Assembly: GCA_964019335.1 (NCBI GenBank)
Contig: OZ025648.1
Coordinates: forward strand, 248,001-312,000
Source of the DNA: Diplonema japonicum
Lineage: Eukaryota; Euglenozoa; Diplonemea; Diplonemida; Diplonemidae
Direction of reading: 5' to 3'
Length of the DNA: 64,000 nucleotides
Below are positions 1 through 10,141 of this stretch, piece by piece. Each line of letters opens with the position of its first letter. The first letter of the stretch is position 1. The notes beneath the pieces were generated by a model. That model saw only the letters and a list, made by a program, of their open reading frames with translations, made no database searches and was not told where the DNA came from. Made by a program: the position numbers and the translations under genes.

Positions 1-78
1 TTTTTCCTCCTCCTTCACTGCAGGCTTCGCATCAAAGTCATCAGAATAGTCTTCACTGTAGCTGTCTGAGTCTGACAT
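1..78 (-). CDS. N-terminal fragment of an acidic protein (runs off the left edge)
   Basis: An ATG at 78 opens a minus-strand frame that is still open at base 1. The 26 visible residues are rich in Ser, Asp and Glu (start MSDSDSYSEDYSDDFD). Nothing in this stretch identifies a family. It is taken as a gene start because it has the same strand as all neighbours, lies about 100 bases beyond the stop of the ankyrin gene, and has coding-like composition beside a homopolymer-rich spacer. Confidence 0.55.
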   Translation of the reverse strand, partial: MSDSDSYSEDYSDDFDAKPAVKEEEK

Positions 79-177
79 TGTCTTTAGCCTGTGGCGGAAG
101 AAAGTAAAGTGGTGGGAAACGGAAATAGGAAATGGGGGGGGGAAATGGTGTTATTGGGCCTTGTAAAAGCGCCATTG

Positions 178-1624
178 TTATTTCCTTTTGACAATCCTCC
201 TACGCGCCTCAGCGATGGAACGAGCAGGGAAGTGTGCTGAGACGACCGAGTCCGCAACACCCCACCCGAAGAGGACCATGGCCCACTCTGCGAGGCGCTC
301 CCTCTTGTTCAGCAAGAGGTCTACTGCTGTTAGGCTGCTTGAGTTCTTCGCTTCCACGTCGAAGCGCTTGGGATACTCTGGGTCAGTGAGTGCCTTGACT
401 AGTGTGGGATGGTCCTCTTTGATCGCGAGGTGCAAGGCGTTGTCGCCATTGTGCCTTGCTTTCCGTGTGTCAGGTGTGATTAACATCTTGATCACCTTGT
501 CACCGTGCTTCTCCCATGACTCCGTTTTCACTGCGATCAGCAGTGCATTCAACCCGTTTGCATCGACGCATGTCACATCTGCACCAATCGCCACGAGCGT
601 AGCGGACATAGCTACCCGTCCTTTACGAACGGCCAGAAGTAGAGGTGTGTCCCCGTTCCCATCTCGCATCATCAGCGCCTTCTTCGACGCAAGCAGCTTC
701 AGCACCTTGTTTCGGGTTTGACACACATCGACCATACCTTGGGGCCCTCGCCTGTCGCCATTGAATCACCGCAAACAGCCGTGTGAAGGAGTGTTCGTGC
801 ACAGTGCTCCGAGAACACAACATTCAAAGGCACGACAGTGCTCAGGAGAAACCTGGGGAGGTTTTTTTTTTCTTTCTTTCTTTTTTTTTTTTTTTTTTGA
901 AAACGACATACTTTAAAGCGGGTGCAACAGTACCTGCTTTGATGAGGCTTTCGAGCTGCAAGAGCTTCTTGCGGTCGGCGGGGGAGACGTCGTCCAAGGT
1001 AGTGATCGGGAGTGGCTCGGGTGCAGCTGCTCGCTTTGGCATAGCACGCGCACGCCTTGTGAATTCCTTTACAGCAGCGATGACACGTAACTTGGAAGCA
1101 GAAGAGAAGCGTGACTTGCGCTGTGCTTTGAGATGCGATTTTACATCAGAGCAGCACACGAATTTCTCGTAGGTGCCCTCAGCGTCCTTGCCAGTGACTG
1201 TGTACCCCTTGTCAGTCACTCGAACGATGGTGCACGGTGTCCAACAGCCATCGCTACGCAGGACGGTGCAAAGCTGGTTTTTGGTGAAGACGACCTCCTC
1301 CTCCCATTGGTCTGGGTCCATCACTGTTTCGTGGGTTATGTCTGTTAGAATGTAAGAGGTATTGTTGGCTTCGATAGCAGCCTCGTGCCGAATGGGGGTC
1401 ACCGTGTTCAGGTGGTTCAAAAGCTCGGTGAGCATATTTTGTACTTCGGCATTCTTTGTACACGCCTTGTTGTTGAGTAGCTCGAGCGTCTTGCTGTACG
1501 CTGTCGTGATGCCCGCCTCTAGCTCTTTGATGCGCAGCCGCGCGGCTTCGAGATCGTGGTGTAGCTCATCGCCGATCCGTTCGGTGATGTTTTGGTCGCA
1601 CCAAGGGCACCACTTCTTTGTCAT
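178..1624 (-). CDS. Ankyrin-repeat protein with coiled-coil N-terminus (three exons)
   Basis: Exons 1624-912, 852-738 and 705-178 join to 451 codons. The introns are 59 nt (GTATGT...CCCCAG, with an A-rich core) and 32 nt (GTATGG...ACAAG). Without splicing, the middle exon is invisible and the gene looks like two unrelated ORFs. The N-terminus has a CPWC motif (a possible half zinc-binding site), then about 60 residues of probable coiled coil, then a chromo/tudor-like segment (WTPCTIVRV..KGYTVTG). The C-terminal 210 residues hold about four ankyrin repeats, with cores such as GDTPLLLAVRKG and GDNALHLAIKED; the first repeat spans the 32-nt intron, which supports the joining. It is probably a protein-interaction scaffold; no specific partner can be read from the sequence. 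Confidence 0.8.
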
Positions 1625-1741
1625 TGTTTGTTGGTTTCATTTTCCTGTTTTTTTTTTTAATTTTCTTTTTACACTTTTTTTTTCCTTAAACCGGCGAAGA
1701 AAAGAACAATTCGATAAGCATGTGTTATTGAGCCGCAACCT

Positions 1742-2221
1742 TTAGATAGATTGGAGGAACCCCTTGTGCCGAAGAATGTTTCGCACTGTGGCAGCAGCGA
1801 TGGCAATCGACGCGGGCTCGTTCCAAAAATGGTTCACGCCCGAAGGATGGGGGATGGTCAGGGTGCAGCCATCACTTTGAAGGAGCATGGGTTTCAGGCC
1901 AAAGGCCTTCGCCACGTTGCTGCCCAAAATGATAACGACCGGCCTGTTGGTGAGCACAATCCTTGATGCTGCGGCTTTCGCTTCCTTTTGTCCGAACTTG
2001 TCACCGCTCCCCCCGCTACACCTCCCGGGGTACTCATCCAGCAAGTTCACCTTGTCGAACTTCATCCACATTTCTTTCACGGTCATCCCGAGCAGCCGCG
2101 CCAGCCGCTTCACGGAGCATGACTTCTCTCCGAAGGCCTTCCCGTCGGATCCGGGGGCCTGGCCCACAATCAACCCCTTGTGTTCTACAACCTTCGCATT
2201 GTCACGTATCCGCTGCAGCAT
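1742..2221 (-). CDS. Uracil-DNA-glycosylase-superfamily protein
   Basis: A 159-residue single-exon ORF. The UDG fold is indicated by GLIVGQAPG near the N-terminus (the water-activating motif, GxxPG in several UDG families), a central VVIILGSNVAKAFG strand-helix, and IPHPSGVNHFWN near the C-terminus (the motif 2 HPS loop that enters the DNA minor groove). The length is at the short end for the superfamily. It is probably a base-excision enzyme acting on uracil or thymine in DNA, but some members with this GQAPG/HPSGxNxFWN pattern have no assigned substrate, so activity is inferred. No mitochondrial presequence is evident. Confidence 0.65.
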   Translation of the reverse strand: MLQRIRDNAKVVEHKGLIVGQAPGSDGKAFGEKSCSVKRLARLLGMTVKEMWMKFDKVNLLDEYPGRCSGGSGDKFGQKEAKAAASRIVLTNRPVVIILGSNVAKAFGLKPMLLQSDGCTLTIPHPSGVNHFWNEPASIAIAAATVRNILRHKGFLQSI

Positions 2222-2300
2222 CTACCTTGAAAAAAATGTGTTGTTCGTAATGTTGCGCTATAAAAAGATAAATGCAATCTGACTATACACAATCTATGGG

Positions 2301-2948
2301 TCACGAGGCCCGGAAGTGTCGGGGGTTGGGGTATGCAACAGCGGGGGATAACCAATCTTGGGTTGAGAAGTGGCGGGAGGGGGGTGAGGGTGAGCGCCGG
2401 GAAGGCTGGGAAGGGGGTTCTGACGTTTGTCTGCGGGGGATGGAGGTGTGCCGGCGGATGCGGTCATTGTGTATCCTGAGGAGGTCGGTTCTGTCGTCAG
2501 AATCGCTAGCGTGACGCAAGGGGCCATGTGCATTCCATACGTTGTCGTCGGTGTGCGGGCACACAGGCTTGAGCGGGGGCCTTCTTGGCGACGGGTACCG
2601 CAATTCCTGTGGCGTCTGTACCACCGGGGCCTGGTACCGCACGTGAGAGTGCGAGTGAGGGTGAGAGTGAGAGTGAGGGGCTATTTGCCATTTCACCCCA
2701 CCGGGACCTATCGTGAGCTCTGTCCCACAGTCCCAACAAAATCTTGCGTTGGGTTCCGCAATTGCACCGCATGCCGTGCAGTGAACAGGCTTCTGCTTCT
2801 GGATGGTTTGCTTCATTTCTTGCAACTCTTTTTGCAACGATTCGACCTGAATTTCTAACAAGGTCCCCTTTTCCTTGGGAAGGGGCACAGGGGCTGGGGC
2901 AGGGACAGAGACAGGGGCAGGAATAGGAACATCGTGCGTGTAGGAGCT

Positions 2949-2985
<37 letters not shown>

Positions 2986-3347
2986 GGTTGCTGTTGTATC
3001 AAGCTCGCAGAGAGACGGACAATAAGCAGCAGCCCTTCTGTCTCACCGTGCACTGCAACGTCACGTGAAGTGTCAAACAGATCAAGAACCTCAGCAGCAG
3101 GGAGCAGCACCGTGCCAGTAAAAATAGTCGATTCCTGCCTGTCGACCACTGCCACCTGGCACGCAAATCCCCGCTTTACCTTCACCCCGTACTTAAACTT
3201 GGCATTCCAAGCCACAGCACTCCCCACTACCTTGCCCTCCGCTGTTTGCTGCTTCGTGGGCGCACCTACTACATCAAGCGTAACCCGCAGGCCCTCTCGG
3301 TCGATACCCTCCAACCTGAGTACTACTATTCCTACTGCAATCGACAT
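2301..3347 (-). CDS. C2-like domain protein with poly-Q, zinc ribbon and Ser/Pro-rich tail
   Basis: 348 residues from the ATG at 3347; an upstream in-frame ATG at 3374 would add nine residues, but the C2-like strand begins at the chosen one. Residues 1-110 look like a beta-rich C2-type domain. A run of twelve Gln (CAA/CAG repeat near 2953-2983) and a Pro/Val linker follow. Next come a short coiled coil and a CxxC...CxxC zinc ribbon (HCTACG / ARFCWDCG), then a His-Ser-Pro repeat and a low-complexity tail rich in Arg, Ser and Pro. It could be a lipid-associated adaptor. No catalytic residues are visible. Confidence 0.65.
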
Positions 3348-3955
3348 AATTGCATTTTCCCTTTTTTCTCTCACCAGAACCTCCTTTTCGTGAGTTGTAG
3401 GGAGAAGACTACAAAAAAAAGGGGGTGGGTGGGACAGAACAATTTGTCGCTTTTTTTTTTTTTTCCACTCTCGAACATAACGCGTAGTCTCCCTTGTTAA
3501 ATAAAAACCCAGATCGTTACCCCCCCCCCCCCCCCCCCCCGGTTGGTACTACCGTTTCAATAAAAAGGTTATGCAAACTGCGCTGCCAACAGAAAACCAC
3601 AACAAGGGAGGGAAGGTGTAGCAGGCCAACGACGTGACAATAGAAGAAAATCAATCAAGGGAAAAAGGGGGTGGGGGGACGTATAGGGAGACAGGGGACT
3701 TTGGCGACCCCCTGCCTAATCACACAGTGCAAAGTGCACACGACCTGCATTATTGGGCTGTTGAAAAATCCTGGAAGAAAGAAAAAGAAGCCCAGTAGAA
3801 TTCTCGAATCGTATCATATCGAACAGATCTTAATCCATATGCACCAATGTGTTTAATGCGATTTACCTCGAAAAGGAAATGAGGTACAAGTTTTCGAAGC
3901 AGCTTTTTTTTGCTTTCGAACCCGTAAGGAAAGGAGGTTAATACTAACTATTAAA

Positions 3956-3986
<31 letters not shown>

Positions 3987-4237
3987 TATGAGTTAAAGGA
4001 GGCCGGTGTTGGCGGCGCCCTGTGAAAAAAAAAGAGATATGAGCTTGCCCCCACTTCCGTGTACGACCTACAGGTAAAAAAAAAAGAAAGAAAAAAAAAA
4101 CTGTTTTTTTGAGAAAACTTCCATTTTTACCCAAAAAAAAAAAAAGCAAGAAAAAAAAAAAAAAAAGAAATTCGATAAAGTTTCAGTGTGCATGGGGGGG
4201 TGCTCACTGTTCAAGAAGAAGAAAAAAACACCCCGCT
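3348..4237. repeat. Intergenic spacer rich in homopolymers and a TA microsatellite
   Basis: About 890 bases between the C2-like gene and the ArfGAP-TLDc gene. It contains a run of 21 C at 3520-3540, a TA dinucleotide repeat at about 3964-3989, and many A and T tracts of 8-18. Open frames here are poly-Lys or poly-Phe artefacts. It presumably holds the 3' UTR of the ArfGAP-TLDc gene and the 5' region of the next gene. Confidence 0.7.
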
Positions 4238-6003
4238 TTATTTCTCGAAAGTCCACACCTCAAGCCTTTGCACCACAAATTCAGGTGGGTCAAGCATGGG
4301 AGGACAGTCATAAGTCTCACAAGCATCAGTTGAGCCACGCGCTGTGTATTTTTATTTTTTCAATCTCACACTTTGCAACATACATAGAGACTGGTTCACA
4401 CATAGAGCCGGACCGCTACCGCCGCCGAAGGCCAGCATCCCAGCGTGGGACAAGGTGAAGTATTCGTTCTTCTTGGACCATCTCCACGAGGCGATATCAT
4501 GCCCTGGTGCCATCACCCCGTTCTCAACAGGCTTTTCTTCTCCGTTTTCCGTTGCTTCGCCCTCGCAGTTCCCCACAGCATCGAACCTGAACACAAAACC
4601 CTGCCCAGTACCGTGGTAATATCTCTGCTCTTCCCATGCCTTTTAAAAAAAATTTTTAAAACGAAAAAAAAATTCCGTTTCTCATACCTGCATTGTGAAT
4701 CCACCCACCAAAGCTCCTCCTGTTGTGCGGATCACCAGCAGGTTGGGCTCGTGTTCCTTGCACTTCTCATACAAGGTGCGCAACGACGACCCGTGTTCAA
4801 TGGATGAGAAGACTCTGATCTGCAAGTGGGGAGGGGGGGGGTTTATGGTGAAGAGTGTGGTTTTTCTTTTTTATTTGGTCATACCCAGTTGGAGTTTTTC
4901 AGGGTGAACGGGAGAAGCTTCACGACGGCCGCTCTTTGTGCAGGACCGATCGCTGCCATGTCTTCTTGCAGCACCTTTAGCTCGGCCGGGAGTGGGTCGC
5001 ATCCTTCATCGACCGGCTCCACCTGCCATGACTTAATGCTCGGAACGAAGTCTTCAGTCCGCTTTGGGGAAGCTGGTGTGTGGTGGTGCACAGGGCTGTC
5101 GGGCTCGGGCTCGTCATCTATCATGTGGTGTACGATGTCGTGCAGCTTGTGCAGTGCATGGTGCAGCCAATCTGACCCTGGTGCGGGCTCCTCGTACTTA
5201 GGCGGGAGGTAGCTGTTCCCATCCTTCTCGTACCTCCTCACCATGTACTTGTCGTGTATGAAGTCTTTGAACTCATCGTGGCTGGAGGGCACATTGAAGT
5301 CCGCAGGCGTCTTTGCAAGAAGCTGTTCGTTGCCCCTGCGGTTGCCCCCCTTCTTTAACATCAGGAGTTCGTCGTCAGACCACTCGTCCAGAGTCAACGA
5401 CCGGATTTTGCTGATGTGGGTTCCCATGCCCCTGTGGATTGAAGCGCATCTTGTGCATAGAAGGAGTTTGTACGTAATGGAAACCCACGTGGGTAGCATG
5501 GCGGTGGTGCTGCAGTCAGCGCATTTTCCGTTTCCTGGTATGAGCAGGACTTCTTGAACGTCCTTTGACAAGGCAGGTCCGTGTTTAGTATTCAACAAGC
5601 CCTTGAGTTTTGACCCGAAGCTGAAGTTCTTGAGCGGAGCGCGGTTGCTGGTGTGGTTCGCCAACGGTGACGGCGCCCTCATGTTTGCCATGTCCTTCTC
5701 CATCTGCTCCAAGGCCGCTTCTGCTTCCATTAACCTCTGCGCTTGCATTCTCACTTCCTCGAACCTTTCTGTCTCGGCCCGTTCGGACTTCACAAGCGCC
5801 AGTTCCAGCTTCTCTACTTTATCAGTCAGATCCCGGTTAGTTACCTGCAGCGACAGTATCTTCTTGATGTACACTTCCATGTTCTTCTGTGTCACGGAGA
5901 GCTCCTTCGCCAGATTCAGCTTCGACGTGGTCTCCCATTCCTTTTCTTTTTTCAGATGCTCGATCGCATCTTTTAATTTCTCCATTTCATCCTCACCGCT
6001 CAT
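4238..6003 (-). CDS. Coiled-coil / ArfGAP / TLDc fusion protein (four exons)
   Basis: Exons 6003-4885, 4819-4688, 4639-4384 and 4341-4238 give 536 residues; introns are 65, 48 and 42 nt with GTATGA, GTATGA and GTATGT donors. Residues 1-110 are a coiled coil. An ArfGAP domain follows: zinc ligands C161, C164, C183 and C186 with an 18-residue spacer (16 is usual), then HRGMGTHISKIRSLTLDEW with the catalytic-type Arg at 191. The last ~170 residues are a TLDc domain (SSIEHGSSLRTLYEKC, LLVIRTTGGALVGGF, YYHGTGQGFVF, the FGGGSG turn), recognisable only after splicing. ArfGAP domains stimulate GTP hydrolysis on Arf GTPases; TLDc domains bind V-ATPase or act in oxidative-stress resistance. A role at an endomembrane is inferred. 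A pyrimidine-rich acceptor ending AG at 6011 lies just before the ATG and suits trans-splicing. Confidence 0.85.
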
Positions 6004-6106
6004 TGCTGCCCTTGTAATGGGTGGGGTGACATAAAAAGAACAAAAAAGAAAATGGGGTATATCACGGGAAGAAAAAAGAAAAAGAAAAGAAAAAAAAACA
6101 CACTTA

Positions 6107-7145
6107 CTAGTCGGTAAAACGGCTGCTCTGTCTGGGTAGGTGGGGTGGGTAGCACTCTGTGTAAGCAGCAGGCTGATAAGCTGGTGCACTGTGCATCGGT
6201 GGTGGTGCTGGGATCTTGTAGAGCACGTGTTTGGGTGGTTCAGGAGCAACGGATGCCTCGGTAAATCTACTCTCCGAGAAACCCGTTGTCGGGGGGGCTT
6301 CAGTGAACCCAGACGACCCCTGCTTTTCCGAGAATCCCGAAGATTCACTGAACCCCGACGTAGGCTGCACAGGCATCTCGCTGAACCCGCTGTGGGCATC
6401 ATCAAATCTGCTTTTCTTCTTTCTCTCCGGAGCCAGCGTGCTTTTCCCGGCAAGCATTGCAAGCTTGGCCGATATATCGGCTGTTGAAACAGGCTTCTTA
6501 GAGAGGTCGACCGGACGATGTGGTACCACAGGAGCAAGGGGCTTGGTTTCAGGGGTGTTGTTGCCTTCATTGCATTTTTTTGTTTTTCTTTTTCTGTGTT
6601 TACAAGGAACCCCATACTCATCGTCTTGTCTTTGAAGCGAATTCTATCCTGTTCGGTCCAGTGTTCAGGGTGGTCGACTAACCTGTACCCCTTGGTCGCT
6701 TGGCGGCGTTGATTAACATCATTATTCTGCGTTCCGGAATGTACAACTGCACGCCCATGGATCTGCCTGGTCTTGTGCCGTCTCGTCAGGAGTTCCGGCC
6801 CACCGTCATCTGAATCAGAGTCGAACACGCCCTGTGCAATGATCACCGGGTGGGTAGTGTTCTATCATACTTGAAACTTTTTCTTGGCTTGGGCAGGCTC
6901 CTTTTTCTTTACTCTGTGCTGATCAGCAACTACGGCAGCGGCGGGGACTTCTTCTTCCGCCCACCTTCCATGCTCTCGCTTCGATCGTGGTTCGTTACCT
7001 GTAACATGCAAACTTAACACAAATGCGTACTACTACTCCTCCTCCTCGTGTACGTCCTGCTGCTGCTGCTGCTGCTAGGCGATCGTCGTCGGCGTCTGTA
7101 TCTGTGAGAGTCGCTGCTTGTCGACCTTCTTCTCTTGCGCGGCAT
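6107..7145 (-). CDS. RS-rich nuclear-type protein with GFSES repeats (four exons)
   Basis: Exons 7145-7031, 6998-6871, 6831-6618 and 6564-6107 join to 304 residues; introns are 32, 39 and 53 nt (GTACGC, GTATGA, GTATGG). The N-terminus is an Arg/Ser-rich segment of splicing-factor type (MPRKRRRSTSSDS, then a run of Ser and Arg). A middle block contains VDHPEHWTEQDRIRFKDK, which looks like a conserved binding motif I cannot name. The C-terminal half repeats GFSE/GFTE units and ends with a Pro/Tyr-rich stretch. A role in RNA processing is plausible from the RS segment alone. No known domain is recognised. Confidence 0.65.
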
Positions 7146-7300
7146 TTTCTTGTTTTTTTTCTTTTTCGAGGTATCCCTTTGTGTGGTAAAAACGAGATTA
7201 AAAAAAAGAAAAAGAATGGGGGTGGGAAAGGATATAATTTACTTACAGGTACAGAACAACATTTCCCTTTTCTAATTTTTTTTTTTCTTTTTTTTTTCTT

Positions 7301-9172
7301 TTACCGTTTCTTACGGCGGGGTTTTTCCGACTTCTTGCCGGTGATTTCCTTCACCAAATCGTCAACGATGCGGGATTTCTCACGGGAAGACAGCCTTGCA
7401 GGGTTAGATGGGTGCGCAGGAAGATGCACATGGATGGACGGCCGTGTCGATGCTTCGGAGCTCGTTTCATACTTGGAAGGCGCCGTGTAGCCTTGCATGC
7501 TGTGCATGTGACTGTACGGGTCGTGGTAAAATGGAGGCGGCATGCCGCTGCCAAGCACTGCGGGAGCCGCAGGGACGGCCGCAGGAGGGGCAGCCACAGG
7601 GGCAGCAGGAACGGAGGCTTCGCGCTTGATATCCAACAATCTTTTAAGATCAGCGTTCTGCTGCACCATCGGGTGGGTGTTAAGCAGTGCTTGCACTAAT
7701 GCATCTTTCCCCGCGGACTTTACCTCCTGACGCTTCCCTGCATCGGGTGGATGGGATTGAGACTCGAACCCGTTCGGAGGATACCCTCCCCACTCACCCA
7801 CACCCTGCGGCGCATAAGCTTGATGCCCCGACTCATACGCGTTGGCCGGGTCGTTGGGGTGCGGTCTGGGCAACGGAGGAGGTGGCCCGTAATGCATACC
7901 CCGTGTGCTTTGCTGTGTGATGCCATGTTGCGCTGGGAGCTTGATCTCAGGGTGCACGTGAGGTTCATATCCCGGTTTCCATTCTATAGGGGACTCTTGT
8001 GTGGGGAACTGCACCTCTGTCGGATCGGGCGAGACATCATAAACAGCCTGCGCTTCAGGCAGGGCAGGGAGGGTGAAGGATGCCCTACTCCTCCTGCGCA
8101 TTGAGTTTCTTGGCGAGTCATGCGGAGTGTGCACAGGAGAGGACATCGCAGACCTCCCGCACCCTACAGACATCCTGTCGGCCTCGGTGGGCTGGTACTG
8201 CGAGACCCCGCAGCCCACGGAAGCTTTGTCACGCTCAGATGGGATAAATCTCATGGACGATCGGTGCGACAAAAGTGTTTTGGGTGCGTTCACTGGGTTG
8301 CGCAGGTGCTGGAGGATCTCCTGCTGTTCGGCTTGCTGCTTTAAGATAAACTGTTGCTGGGAGAGAACCTGCGACAGCTGGTTGCTAAGGGCATCTGTAG
8401 AAGCGTAGTCTTGAAGGGGCTGTGGTTGGGGCGGTGGCTGAGGCGGAGGCTGATGCTGAAGCTGGGGTGGTGGGAGCATTTGCAGTTCAGCCTCTCTGCG
8501 CTTTGCCTGGTCGAACCTTTTGATCTTGTCTCGCAGGAACTCTACCTGCTCACGGAGCTGCTGGTTGTGCTGCTGTTCGCTCAGCACGTTGGTCCGCCCT
8601 TCTGAGATCACTGACTCCATCACACCCCTGTTCTTCCTCCACCACAAGCACTCCAACCACTTGTAGTAGTACGTTCTGTACGTCCTCGCCTTGTGGTTCT
8701 CCGATATAGTCCACAGTACATCTGCTTGCCGTTTGTGCTTCAGCCTTTTGTTCTCATCAAGCATTCGCAGAACATCAGGTGCTAGCGGTTCCCCAGCGAC
8801 ATCACTCGGCTCAGGGCCGTACTTCTCTGTCAAGGCTGCGAAGAGGGCGTCCTCCCTGCCCTTGAAAGAGCTCAGCAGCTGCCCCACCTCATGGATCTTA
8901 TCCGGATTGTACTTTTGGTAGAATCGTACAAGCCTCTTCCTGTGGTTGTCTGTATCAGGGGGGCGGCGCTCCTCCAGGGGATCAGGCTCGGGGCCATACT
9001 TCCGCCGCAGTGCTTCAAACAGAGACTCTTCGTTCCCTATCGCATCCTTCAGCATGTCATTCGCCACTACCAACTTCGACGGGCTGTAGTACTTGTAGAA
9101 CCGCAGCAGCCTTGGTAGCAGTGGGTGTTCCCATGAGTCGTCATCCCTCGCCCCTTCGCTCCGCGGTTGCAT
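7301..9172 (-). CDS. Protein with two FYxKYxPxK...KYGPEP repeats, coiled coil and disordered tail
   Basis: A 623-residue single-exon ORF. Near residues 18-62 and 78-122 are two copies of a roughly 45-residue unit with the pattern RLxRFYxKYxPxK...GxExxLFxALxxKYGPEP. I recall this repeat from many kinetoplastid proteins, where it often sits at the N-terminus of large coiled-coil or cytoskeletal proteins; its function is unclear to me. A Trp/Tyr-rich basic helix (TYYYKWLECLWW), a coiled coil of about 60 residues, and a long Pro/Gln/Ser tail follow. The C-terminus is basic (KKSEKPRRKKR). A cytoskeletal or flagellar location is only an inference. Confidence 0.75.
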   Translation of the reverse strand: MQPRSEGARDDDSWEHPLLPRLLRFYKYYSPSKLVVANDMLKDAIGNEESLFEALRRKYGPEPDPLEERRPPDTDNHRKRLVRFYQKYNPDKIHEVGQLLSSFKGREDALFAALTEKYGPEPSDVAGEPLAPDVLRMLDENKRLKHKRQADVLWTISENHKARTYRTYYYKWLECLWWRKNRGVMESVISEGRTNVLSEQQHNQQLREQVEFLRDKIKRFDQAKRREAELQMLPPPQLQHQPPPQPPPQPQPLQDYASTDALSNQLSQVLSQQQFILKQQAEQQEILQHLRNPVNAPKTLLSHRSSMRFIPSERDKASVGCGVSQYQPTEADRMSVGCGRSAMSSPVHTPHDSPRNSMRRRSRASFTLPALPEAQAVYDVSPDPTEVQFPTQESPIEWKPGYEPHVHPEIKLPAQHGITQQSTRGMHYGPPPPLPRPHPNDPANAYESGHQAYAPQGVGEWGGYPPNGFESQSHPPDAGKRQEVKSAGKDALVQALLNTHPMVQQNADLKRLLDIKREASVPAAPVAAPPAAVPAAPAVLGSGMPPPFYHDPYSHMHSMQGYTAPSKYETSSEASTRPSIHVHLPAHPSNPARLSSREKSRIVDDLVKEITGKKSEKPRRKKR

Positions 9173-9228
9173 CCCCTCCCCTCCTGGGTGTTGTTATAAA
9201 GGAGCGAAATAGAAAAGTTACATAATAA

Positions 9229-10020
9229 TTAGAACATGTCAAAAGCAAGTTCCTCACCACCTTCTTCATCTTCAGTTTGTGTCGTTGTCTCCGTTTTTGC
9301 AGCAGCTTCAGCTTTTTTCTTCAAACCTTCCTCGTGTCTTCTCTTCCATTTCTCCTGCGGGGTTTCTATGGGGGCGACGGGTTGCGTGGCTGTTTTGAAC
9401 TCGGTGAGGAGAAGGTCTGCTCGCTCCCATGTTGAGAGGAGTTTCTGAGTAGTGTTCTTGAGGAGCCAAGCGACAGTGGAGAGGGAGTAAGGGGGGAGGG
9501 AGGCTCCGGCAATGGGGCAGTCGAGGCGTACTGTGTGCCGGAAGGCGACGATGTATGAGGTAGTTGACTTATCGCTGCCGCCAGGGACGATACCACTGTT
9601 GCGGAAGCCTGCTGCGAGGCCTGCCTTGAGGAGGTCTTTGGCAGCCTGGAATGTCCGTGCCTGGACATGGAGGATGTACGGCTCGAATTTAAGCCACACA
9701 ACACCCTTGTTTAGATCCGCTTTTTCGAGTGCCTCCAGCACTTTCTCTTCTTCTGGTAAGTCGTGTGTGACATACAGCCACGACCCGCCACCTCCCTTCT
9801 TTCTGTCATCGCTGTCCCCGTCCTGCCACAACGCCACCCGCCCGGAACAGCTGCTCGTCGTCACGTAGTTGTGAAGCCCGTTCAAATACACCATCACCGG
9901 TAGGCACCTTTCGTCAACGCCTCCCTTCGGCGACTTGTCCACCTCTCCATTCCCAAGCTCCACCTGCACCGCCTTCTTCCTCGCGTCGAAATTCTTGTCC
10001 TCCATTTCTCTTTTGATCAC
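9229..10020 (-). CDS. TYW3: TYW3-like tRNA wybutosine-synthesis methyltransferase
   Basis: 263 residues; the ATG at 10005 (MEDKNFDARK) is an equally good start. TYW3 uses S-adenosylmethionine to methylate an intermediate in making wybutosine at position 37 of tRNA-Phe. Family signatures visible are the TTSSCSGRVALW motif near residue 54, SWLYVTHD, WLKFEPYILHVQAR (the KFEP...HV core) and GFRNSGIV. Length matches the eukaryotic stand-alone form. The C-terminus is a short charged extension. Other wybutosine genes are not nearby, so the assignment rests on motifs only. Confidence 0.9.
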   Translation of the reverse strand: MIKREMEDKNFDARKKAVQVELGNGEVDKSPKGGVDERCLPVMVYLNGLHNYVTTSSCSGRVALWQDGDSDDRKKGGGGSWLYVTHDLPEEEKVLEALEKADLNKGVVWLKFEPYILHVQARTFQAAKDLLKAGLAAGFRNSGIVPGGSDKSTTSYIVAFRHTVRLDCPIAGASLPPYSLSTVAWLLKNTTQKLLSTWERADLLLTEFKTATQPVAPIETPQEKWKRRHEEGLKKKAEAAAKTETTTQTEDEEGGEELAFDMF

Positions 10021-10141
10021 GGTGATGCCTGTGTGATTGTTTCTATGTTTCTCTTTTTCAAAAAAAAAAAAAAAAAAAAAAAGAAATAATAAACGGTAAC
10101 GATGTTTTGTGCAAAAGCCAGGAATAAAAAAAAGCTAGGGA

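Noticed and set aside
3853-4333. Short ORFs of Phe, Lys and Ile runs
   Set aside because: They are translations of homopolymer and TA-repeat DNA with no coding character. The same applies to similar frames at 10795-11201, 17900-18340, 19058-19434, 37680-37942 and 58359-59037.
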